Shown: positions 9,263 through 16,784 of the stretch, in pieces
Layout: each line of letters opens with the position of its first letter
Numbering within the stretch: the stretch's first letter is position 1
Origin: Lobulomyces angularis
Lineage: Eukaryota > Chytridiomycota > Chytridiomycetes > Lobulomycetales > Lobulomycetaceae
Assembly: GCA_027604685.1 (NCBI GenBank)
Contig: JADHYX010000453.1
Span: forward strand, 1-16,784
Reading direction: 5' to 3'
DNA: 16,784 bases
Program-made: the position numbers and the translations under genes
The notes under the pieces: generated by a model
Seen by the model: the letters and a program-made list of their open reading frames with translations, nothing else
Database searches by the model: none
What the model was told of the DNA's origin: nothing

Positions 9263-11101
9263 CTACATGACACAACAGTCATCATTTCTTTTTTGGTATT
9301 GAGAACCACCTCTAGCATATGGATTAGGTGACTGCTGTTTGTTGTACTGACTTGGAAAAAATTTATGGGTAGTTCCGCCATAAGGATGACTCAATTGTTG
9401 TTTAAAATGGATAACTACAGGAAATGTGTTTGAATTACGCTCATTTAAAAATTGTAAGTAGTATTGATTCCAATTAAATTTCTTTTTGATTCTATCAAAT
9501 TCAGATTCTACTTGACGTGTACTTTGAGCTAAACAAAAATGATGAAAGTAATGTTTATATTCTTCCACAGTATGATTCACTCCCAATAGTTGATCCAAAT
9601 TATATTTTCTTAGAAAAAAAAAAAAAAAAAACTGTAAAAAAGGTTTTAATAAAATGATATTACGTGAAAGGTATTGATTCGTCCATAGCATCCAAATCAA
9701 GCGGATTTAAGACTGCAATAAGCTGGCCTAAGCAAAACATAGTATTAAGAAATGTGATAATTACCAATGGCTAATCTTTACCAATTAAGTAAAAACCACG
9801 TGAAAATGGAAGTGCAGCACCTTGATCTCTTAAAACTTCTTCTCTTTCATCATTATAATCATCGTATTCAGCACAATATGGCGCTACTTCTTCTAACTCT
9901 TTCATCCATTCCACTAGAAACAAATTAGCCAATATAAGAGAAAAATTTTTGCAAATGGAAAAGAAAACCTTGCGCATCATCTCCAGTGCAACTAAAAAAC
10001 GTTATCGGATTGTCTTTAGGATTATTCCTGTACTTAACTAGCTGTTCAATTCTAGGTATTTCTAAAAGAAGTGGTTGAAAATAAGTTTAACTTTTATATA
10101 TTAAAGTTACCCCCTGAATTTGGTTCACCATCACCAAAAAAGTATCTAGCAATTTTTCGTCCGGCACCTTCATTAATGGATTGCGATAAGGCTGCAAATG
10201 CAGGGGTAGTTCCTGAAGGACGATCAGCAGCAACAGCATCCAATAAACTGTAAGTCTCTTTTATAAAGGCTTGGGGTGGTTGACCATGAAAATGCTTAAC
10301 TGTTATAACCTCTCTAGAGAGTTAAAAAACAAAATAATTTAAAAAAAAAAGTATAAATATATTGTAAACCTTCTGTTCAGAAACTTGATTTGAATTAATT
10401 GACAAGGAACATAAGCCAACACTTCTATCATGGTTTTTAATCTTTCTATAGCTTCTCCCCATCTAGTTTGTGGCACACCATATGCGGTCATAGAATCGGT
10501 TTTAAGTGTCATTGACCCACTGTTGAATTAGATTAATTTCAATTTTTAATTAAAAAAAAATTTCAGAAGAAAAACCTGTCGTCAATAATGAATTCTAAAG
10601 CATCAAATCTTTCCAGTTCAAAAAGTTTAGTAATAAGACCCATGGGTGCTTCATACTTGGCAAATAAATTACATAAAACATCAACCAACTCCTCTTCAGG
10701 ATTTATTCCAAGTCGTTGTTTCAACTCTGCACTTTGCAAGAATTGAATTGAAGTGTCGGTGGTTTCAGCTAGCGGCCTAAGAAGTTGTTAATGAAAAGGT
10801 TAAATATATTTAAAAAAAACCTTTCGGAAGCACCAGTCTTTGTCATAGAATCATTGTAACTAGCATAATCATTCATATTTGAAATAATGGGCAAAGCACT
10901 TTGGGCATTTTTTAATGAAGTAGGCTTTAAATTGTTTTTCTGCTGATATTTGGTATATTCCGGATTTAATTTTGTGATTCCATTTACTCTATAGTTAAAA
11001 AGAGTTAAAAAGTATCAACAAAAACTGTACCTAATGTACTTCGGAGGTGCAGAATAGTTTGGTAAGTCAGTTTGCGGTGAGTTGTATGGAATGTTTGACA
11101 T
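9263..11101 (-). CDS. Von Willebrand factor A domain protein with C-terminal CaaX box
   Basis: Nine exons on the minus strand: 11101-11031, 10988-10821, 10776-10576, 10519-10370, 10313-10111, 10061-9969, 9913-9782, 9727-9664 and 9608-9263. They give 1428 nt, or 475 residues, ending in TAG. The vWA fold begins near residue 140 with EFIIDDSGSM; the MIDAS signature is DDSGS at 145-149. SGTTPAF (230-236) and FFSCTGDD (286-293) match the expected second and third metal-site loops, so metal binding looks intact. The N-terminus (1-90) is polar with proline and tyrosine (NIPYNSPQTDLPNYSAPP). After the vWA part comes a Gln/Asn/Pro/Tyr-rich tail, and the protein ends in DDCCVM. CCVM is a CaaX box; a terminal Met favours farnesylation, and the adjacent Cys could be palmitoylated. 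It is therefore predicted on the cytosolic face of a membrane. Biological role unknown. Most donors are AG|GTTT-like, unusual for fungi. Confidence 0.88.
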
Positions 11102-11649
11102 CAAACAATTTTTAATTAAAAGAATAGAAAGTTAAAATTTTTTTTTTTTTCGAAGAATTTTTAAAAATATTCACTCTAAGCATTTTTAATTTTTTTTTTT
11201 TTTTTTCTGTTTCAGTTGGTGAAGAAGACTTGCTACTTTTTGCTAACCGCAACGCTGTATATGAATATAGTAACTGTTTTAAATTGTTACAGTTAACTAT
11301 ATTTTGGGGCACATTTTATAATTTTGTTATGTGCTTCTCAGTTTCTTTGATTGCCACTGCTGCCGGTATGCTCAATATAATCCGGAAGAACAGAAACAAA
11401 TCTAGTAAGAATGCTTTTCGCTGTATTAACTTCAAGTTTTGCCTGTTATAAAATCAAAAAAAACAAAGAAAATTTAAAAATTTATTCAGCAAAACTTAGA
11501 AGTTTGTGTGGTCGTATGAAATTAAAAATAGTTTATAAAACCAATTAAGGTTTTACGATGATAAAATAACAAATGAAGTAGACTTTACAAAAATAGAACG
11601 CTCTTTTTTTTTTGAAGCCATCAAATTGTTGGCAATCATAAACATATAA
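11091..11649 (+). CDS. Probable small membrane protein, possibly TMEM223-like; exon model uncertain
   Basis: The best-supported piece is 11216-11451: after a T17 tract and a TTTCAG acceptor, an open frame reads GEEDLLLFANRNAVYEYSNC, then KLLQLTIFWGTFYNF and a hydrophobic segment to ATAAGMLNI. DLLLF...Q..IFW recalls the start of the mitochondrial TMEM223 family (DVLLF...QGVFW), from memory and over a short stretch only. A complete but speculative model is 11091-11130, 11216-11422, 11490-11505 and 11550-11649 (120 residues). It ends with FYDDKITNEVDFTKIERSFF, and its start would overlap the opposite-strand vWA start codon by 11 bp. The 16-nt third exon and its GTGTGG donor are weak points. Alternatively the frame simply stops at 11451. 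Minus-strand readings of the same patch also exist and are noted under rejected items. Confidence 0.35.
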
Positions 11650-11828
11650 AAACCAACAAAAAGTTAACATTATTGAAATGCTGACTTTTGTAAGTTCTAT
11701 TGATAAATAAAATAAAATATCTGATAATAAAAATCTGGTCAAGTTTGAGTTGATAACTTAGGTGTTAACAAATATCTAAAAAATGTTAGACAAAAAAAGT
11801 GCAAAAACATTATTCATTACTTTTTCTT
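11650..11828. other. Spacer between plus-strand small gene and hydrolase 3' end
   Basis: This short AT-rich spacer is where the uncertain plus-strand gene and the minus-strand hydrolase converge. No feature was recognised in it. Confidence 0.4.
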
Positions 11829-13311
11829 TTAATTAATTAATATATCTGTGTCATGTACAAAGTTATAATGCTGAATATATTTCCATTCTGAATCTTGAAA
11901 ATGATGATCATCGCAAAAATTTTTCACGTAAAGTGTTTTTGAATAAAAATTCGCAATTCTCTTTAAAGATTCTTGATATTCCTTTTCAAATACTGGATTT
12001 AAACAAAAGTCGTGTATCATATGAGTTCCTATAATCTCATAAATTTCAAAATGATTTTGATTTCTATTTTTTATCTCTTTTAATTCTTCTTGTTTAGTTT
12101 TCCTAGTAAATATTTTCTTGCCTCTCTTTTCCAACACAATTTTCGTTGTATTGTTGATCTTTAAATTCTTCTTCATTAAAGATTTGAACTCTTCAATTTG
12201 CGAATTAAAGAGCTCGTTATCCCCTGTTAATCTTTAATTTTTATAATCCCAAAAAAAAAAAATAATTTTCACCTGATACAAAGCAAAATCCATAGAGAGG
12301 TAAGTGTAATTCACATTCTGGAGCGGTATCATTAAAAATAAACCCCCTAGCGCCATTTAAAGGATTAACTCTAGCATCCAAAATTGTTTGAGGTCCATCG
12401 TCATGGACTGCACTCAAATAAACAGGATTTCCAATAACTTTTTGCGATGGATGCAAGGAGTCAAACGGAATTTCGTTATATTCATTACTTAAATCAACCC
12501 ATGGCGATATTAATGTCGCAGCTAAAGGGGAGATTAACGTCGACTTGTCGCCGTCATTGAAAACTACGTCAGGATAATTTTTCCAATGGAAGAGAAAACT
12601 TAAAATTAAATTTCCACCAGCACTATCCCCTGCTATAAATAACAAAGTATTACTTTACAATTTTCTTTTTCTTTGATTTTTTCTTTTATCTTGTTTTTTA
12701 CATAAAAAAATGTTTTCAAATCCCATATCAATTAAAAACAAATAGGCATTACTAACCATTTTGAGTGCAGACGGATAAGAATTCTCAGGAGATAAAGGAT
12801 AATCCAAGGTAAGACAAGTCAAGTTGATTTTATCTTCAAGATCTTTTCCTAAATTTTTTCTTAAATTTTTTAAGATTCTAACTTGTGATTCCCATAAATT
12901 GAAACATGACCCAAAAATAAAAGCACCCCCATGAACGTGCAATATAACAGCTATTAAATTTGGTTTTTTTTTATTTAAAAAAAAAGTTAAAATTTCAAAA
13001 AAAAAAGTAGGCAACAATTTGGAATTATAAATTAGGAAAAAAAATTTACCAGAATTCTTTTTATCAAACGTATTAATGTCAAATACATATCCTTTTTGAA
13101 AAATAAAAGCACCCTCAACCGGTTCTTCATTTTTGATTATTTTTATTTTCTTATATACTCCATTACAAAGAAAGCCAAAGCTAAACATTTCCAAGATGTA
13201 AACAAAACATCTTGTAGCAGAGATAGGTAAGCTTAAAATTATTCTCAAAACTTTAATAAAGAATACTTCCAATTTCGTTAGGGACTTTGGAGGAGGTTTT
13301 GAAGGAAACAT
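11829..13311 (-). CDS. Alpha/beta hydrolase, hormone-sensitive-lipase (GDXG) type
   Basis: Four exons on the minus strand: 13311-13050, 12950-12702, 12632-12273 and 12223-11829. They give 1266 nt, or 421 residues. The N-terminus carries a long hydrophobic segment (residues about 15-45, VFFIKVLRIILSLPIS...) that probably anchors it to a membrane. Oxyanion-hole motif HVHGGAFIFGS is at 92-102, and the nucleophile elbow GDSAGGN at 172-178 has Ser174 as catalytic serine. SGDNELF at 290-296 is a candidate acid site (Asp292), and GTHMIHDF at 356-363 gives the likely catalytic His361. The triad is thus complete in family order. It is a predicted carboxylester or lipid hydrolase, with the substrate not readable. 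It diverges from SRP68 across 152 bp. Intron 1 (13049-12951) is 99 nt, stop-free and in frame, so an unspliced mRNA would still encode a full-length protein with a 33-residue insert. Confidence 0.88.
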
Positions 13312-13463
13312 ACTAAAACTATTAATATTAATATTAGTCGCAATATTTTTTCTAAAATTTTTCTTTCTTAATAGCTAAAAAATAATTAGATTTAATTGAT
13401 TTTTTTTTGTTTTATTTAAATAAATTTTTTTTTTTTTTTTAAAATATAAACATAACAGAAATA
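13312..13463. promoter_or_regulatory. Divergent promoter region, hydrolase / SRP68
   Basis: The start codons of the hydrolase (13311, minus) and SRP68 (13464, plus) are only 152 bp apart, so both promoters must fit in this interval. It contains a T16 tract at 13425-13440 about 24 bp before the SRP68 ATG. Poly(dA:dT) tracts in such positions often disfavour nucleosomes in fungi (general knowledge). No TATA box or specific operator could be assigned in such AT-rich sequence. Confidence 0.5.
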
Positions 13464-15574
13464 ATGGAATACTCCATCTTAAAAATAACAAATGAAACTA
13501 GAAACATGCACGGCTTGAGACATAACGATTATGAAAGATATCGGTAAATGTTATAATACTTTTTATTTTTTTTTTGCTTATACAACAAAAGTCAATTTTG
13601 TTCAGGAAAAATAAAGCGATTAAGAAAAAGTGTAAATTTAAAGCAAATGGCTGGAAAAAAATATGCAAAAAATGAAATCACTGTTGATATGGATCTCACA
13701 GCAAAGTAAGCGTTGTCTTTTTCTTTACTTCGCACTACTGCAGATCATTTTTTTATTTTTCATTTTTTTAAGTCATCTTTCTATACTTTTGTTTCAAACT
13801 GAAAGAAATTGGTCTTATGCAATGCAACTGAAAGTAGAGTCGCAAGAGCACCCAAGAAAAAGACATCAATTGATCAGAAAATTGGAAAAAGCAAAACAAA
13901 ATAGCGCAGTTTTAGAAAACTTGATAAAAAAAAATTCAGGCTTAGTAGATGATCTTTCTAATTTAGAAATCAAGGTTTATTTATTTATTTTTTTTTCTTT
14001 TTCGTTTTCAACAATTTTATTTGCAGGCTTATTCTGCGTTGATGCATGGATATTTACTCTTTGAAAGGCAAGACTGGGAAAAAGCTTTAGATAAGTTCAC
14101 CACATCAAAGGCAATTTATGAAAAACTTTCTCACGTCACCACTTCAAAACAGCATCAAGCATTATGTTTTGCAGTTTTGGACAGCAACGAACCAAATATT
14201 AGGTACTGCGCTTACAAATTAGGAAATTCGTTAGACGTTTCTTCTTTGCTAGAACTCAAAAAAGCAAAAGGTTTTGGTTTAGAGTTCATTTCAAGTGAAG
14301 TAGATTCCGTTTTAGCGAAAAATAGAAATAAAAATTTTAAAGCAAAAAGATTTAGAGATAATGAATTACCAATCAAAAATGAGAAACTTCTAGACAAAAT
14401 ATTAGAAACTGAGCAGGCGGAAGTGCAGTTAGATTCAAAATTAAAAAATTCTCCAGATTCTTTAAAATTTGACGTCAATGAAAAGTTTGATTTTGAACTA
14501 GCAGAAAAAATTTTAGAAATTTACGATAGCGTCTTAGGATTGTACTGGGATTGCAATAAAATTAGTGAAAGCGATATAAAAGAGGATGAATTAGCAACGA
14601 AAAAGGTCTCTTCGTCAAAATCGGAAGAAAATACAAATAATCTAAAATTAATTCACTGTTTTGTTTCATATTCTCGCTTATCAAGAACAATTGAAAGAAA
14701 CTTACTTTTGATTGAAGTAAATAATAACATATAAATATTTTTTTTTTTTTTTAACATTTGAAATAATCTTCCTTTGTTAAGATTACAAAAGCTAAACTTG
14801 GGACTCAAAATTCTAAAGAAAAAAAAGGTCCAAAATCAGAAGATGTGATTAAACTTTTTGATACAGTTTTAAAATCATTAAATGAAATCAATGACATATC
14901 TTGCTTAGAAAATGACCCAACAATCAAAAATATTATATCGATAAAAATTTTGTTATACAAAGCAATTCGGTAAAAAAAAAAAAATCAAAGTCTTATTTTA
15001 ATTATAAAATTTTTATTTTCCTTTACTTTTGCGATAGGTGTCATTTCGTAGCTAAAAGTTATTCGGAATTGAATAAAACAGAAGAGGCGCAGTTACTTCT
15101 TGAAAAAACTAAAGAATACATTACAAAAGGAAAATCGTTACTTCTAAGCACCAGTAATAGAGGATCAAATGCATTACTTGATACTGACGTTGAGGAATTA
15201 AAAAATTTAAAATATGGGTTTGAAGATTTTGAAAAAGTTTTGTTTACTTCTATCATTGAAGAAAAAGTATTAAAATTTTTAAAAAAAGATGAAAAAAGAA
15301 ATGCACGATTAGACAGTAAAAAAAATAATGTAAGTTTTTTTTTTTTTTAACTTTTTAATTTAAAAAAAAAAAAAAAAAAAAGGTTTTAAGCCTAGAAGAA
15401 AACTTAAATACATTTAATTCAGGATTTGACATGAAAGAACCAAATCTGATTACTTTTCCACCAGCATTTAAATGTATAACTACGAAACCTTTCTTTTTTG
15501 ATATTGCTTATAACTCCATTGAATATCCTCAAGAAAAAAAGAAAACTGGTTTAAGTGGTTGGTTTGGGTTTTGA
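13464..15574 (+). CDS. SRP68: Signal recognition particle subunit SRP68
   Basis: Seven exons: 13464-13543, 13592-13705, 13773-13974, 14027-14716, 14782-14969, 15038-15329 and 15383-15574. They give 1758 nt, or 585 residues (human about 627), ending in TGA. The N-terminal RNA-binding domain is clear: ITNETRNMHGLRHNDYERYR, then QFCSGKIKRLRKSVNL and TERNWSYAMQLK. The tetratricopeptide-like helical part follows (AYSALMHGYLLFERQDWEKAL, NIRYCAYKLG, SRLSRTIERNLLL). The C-terminus, KPFFFDIAYNSIEYP then GWFGF, corresponds to the conserved SRP72-interacting end. SRP68 binds 7SL RNA together with SRP72 and is needed for co-translational targeting to the endoplasmic reticulum. Exon 2 must start at 13592 after AAAAG, not at the stronger-looking TTCAG ending at 13605, because only the former keeps the frame and the conserved QFCSGKIKRLR. 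The last intron ends in a 20-A tract. Confidence 0.95.
15362..15381 (+). repeat. A20 homopolymer inside the last SRP68 intron
   Basis: Twenty consecutive A immediately precede the G of the splice acceptor at 15382. The tract lies inside the intron (15330-15382), between the usual branch-point zone and the acceptor. It replaces the polypyrimidine tract normally expected there. Confidence 0.8.
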
Positions 15575-15930
15575 TTAAAAAAGATAATTAAAAAGTAGTA
15601 CTTTTTTGTGTTTATCTTTTAATTTGTTATTTTAATTGGGAATGGAAAAAAAATTTTTTTTTTTTATTTTTTAAGTTTTAAATTTAAAAAAAAATTATGT
15701 TTTAAACCTTTTTTTTTTTTTTTTTTTTTGTATCTATAAAAAAAAAAATAAAAGTATTTAAAACATAAATAAATTAAAAAAAATTAAATTTTTTTTTCTT
15801 TTATCCTTTTCTTTTTTTTATATACTATGAAAAGAAATAATACGATTGTTTTTTTTTTTTTTGTAAATTTTACAATTTTTCTTTTTTATTTCGTATTATA
15901 TAATAAATTTATTTTTTACTTATTTTTTTT
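15575..15930. other. Convergent intergenic region with long A/T homopolymers
   Basis: These 356 bp separate the 3' ends of SRP68 and the Rpp30 gene. They contain a run of 21 T at 15709-15729 and many shorter A and T runs, plus TATAAT-like and AATAAA-like words usable as poly(A) signals on either strand. No coding or RNA gene was seen. Confidence 0.6.
15709..15729 (+). repeat. T21 homopolymer
   Basis: This is the longest mononucleotide run I found in the window. It lies in the convergent spacer between SRP68 and the Rpp30 gene. Its length is the kind of value prone to sequencing or assembly error. Confidence 0.75.
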
Positions 15931-16784
15931 TTATTCAATCTCCTCAGCTTTTCTCTTTAACGAAATTATTCCTTTTAAAGAATTTATTCTGGTATCTAGT
16001 TAAAAATTAAAAATAAAAGAACCATTCAAAAAATTAAAAAAAAAAAAGTGAATATGTTTTTTACCAGCATGTAATAAAACTTTTCTACAATTTTTAAGTA
16101 AACAAGATTTGGCTAAATAGCTATTCAAACCGAAAATGGAGCACAGGTTGATAACATCGTAAGGGCCCCTTAGATAAATAGGATTTGAAGCACCACTTGA
16201 AACGATAATGTTTTTTCCTCTCGTCGCTCTAATAAGCGACGCTGAATTTCCAATCATATTTTTTCTTATATTTTCGTCTACCAAAAACAATGAAAAAAAT
16301 AAGTAAGAATTAAAAAAAAAAAAAAAGAACAAAAGGAAAAAACCTTCAATTGCTAGAGAATAACAAATTTCAAAATAGATCCCTTTTTGTATTGCTAAAT
16401 TAACAGTAGTATGCTTTAAATTATAACCTAATCTTTCTATTACCAAATAAAATAATAATAAAAAATTAAAAACTAATATTTATATTAAAAAAAATAGAAA
16501 TACCAGAAAAATCAAATTGAATAATGTCAATGTCACTGGAGCTACAAGCACTAAAGAAACTTTTTTCACCACAAGGTCTTACAGCAACCAGGTTAGCATT
16601 TAAATTACTCAAAAAGTTTAATGGTTTGGTATCATTTTCAACTATAATTGTTACTCTATCAAATTTTTCTGGTTGTTGCTGTTTTTGACTCATCCTTTTT
16701 TGTAATTCAGTTTGTGTTATTTCTTCATTTATTACATTCTTTTCGTAACCAAGCTTTTGTGCTTTTTCTATCAAGTTTTTTTTT
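15931..16784 (-). CDS. RPP1: RNase P / RNase MRP protein subunit Rpp30 (RPP1), 5' end outside window
   Basis: Four exons are visible on the minus strand: 16784-16504 (continues beyond the window), 16436-16344, 16277-16065 and 15995-15931, ending in TAA. The order of conserved blocks fits Rpp30: IEKAQKLGYEKNVINEEI, then FDRVTIIVEN, NLVAVRPCGEKSFFSACSSS with DIDIIQFDFS, NLAIQKGIYFEICYSLAIE, LIRATRGKNIIVSSGAS, IYLRGPYDVINLCSIFGL and KNCRKVLLHADTRINSLKG. The protein adopts a TIM-barrel-like fold and works in tRNA 5'-leader removal (RNase P) and pre-rRNA processing (RNase MRP) in the nucleus/nucleolus. The C-terminus ends soon after the barrel (SLKRKAEEIE), shorter than the human tail. About the first 15-25 residues are missing. 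Intron lengths are 67, 66 and 69 nt; the middle donor is GTTTTT. Confidence 0.93.

Noticed and set aside
11443..11621. Small two-exon minus-strand gene starting MASKKKERSIF and continuing AKLEVNTAKSILTRF...
   Set aside because: It would be only about 45 residues with a 146-nt intron and no family match. The plus strand over the same patch gives a longer frame with an acceptor and a TMEM223-like motif.
14212..14478. Minus-strand frame inside SRP68 exon 4, and a similar one at 15059-15256
   Set aside because: Both are antisense shadows of SRP68 exons with no motifs.
1..16784. CRISPR arrays, tRNA or rRNA genes, transposons, viral sequence
   Set aside because: I looked on both strands and saw no regular repeat-spacer array, cloverleaf with the GTTCRANNC box, rRNA core sequence, transposase or integrase motif, or terminal repeats.
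1..16784. Alternative nuclear genetic code (reassigned TAA, TAG or TGA)
   Set aside because: All three stop codons end proteins at the expected family length (for example TGA for SRP68, TAG for DPH2), and no conserved block needs a stop read as an amino acid.

Overview
This window looks like nuclear DNA of a very AT-rich, compact, intron-rich eukaryote. Seven genes could be fully spliced by eye. Together they hold 37 short introns (37 to 114 nt), all GT...AG, and the spliced frames close exactly. The standard code fits: TAA, TAG and TGA all end convincing proteins. A secreted pre-pro enzyme with a Lys-Arg-Glu-Ala processing site suggests a fungus. A homologue of the IQ-motif protein C11orf65/MFI, known mainly from flagellated lineages, suggests a zoosporic (early-diverging) fungus or a related flagellated protist. 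This taxonomic placement is inference; I cannot name the species.

Layout. 1-797: no gene seen, but a nested hairpin at 40-100. 798-1945 (-): secreted polysaccharide lyase of the PL7-like jelly-roll type, 7 exons. 1946-2935: AT-rich spacer with degenerate repeats. 2936-5101 (+): C11orf65/MFI-like IQ protein, 8 exons. 5197-5859 (-): single-exon orphan protein. 6463-6678 (-): small ORF of uncertain status. 7086-9007 (-): DPH2, 5 exons. 9263-11101 (-): von Willebrand A domain protein ending in a CaaX box, 9 exons. About 11091-11649 (+): a probable small membrane protein, possibly TMEM223-like, model uncertain. 11829-13311 (-): HSL-type alpha/beta hydrolase, 4 exons. 13464-15574 (+): SRP68, 7 exons. 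15931-16784 (-): RNase P/MRP subunit Rpp30/RPP1, whose 5' end lies outside the window.

The genes do not form one pathway. They are housekeeping functions (diphthamide synthesis on EF2, signal-recognition particle, RNase P/MRP) mixed with less usual ones (lyase, flagellar-associated IQ protein, lipid-anchored vWA protein, membrane-associated hydrolase). I found no defence island, mobile element, CRISPR array or tRNA. The items most worth a second look are the PL7-like lyase with its Kex2-type pro-peptide, the vWA-CaaX protein, the extended MFI homologue, the relaxed splice donors and poly(A)-flanked acceptors, and the hairpin at 40-100.
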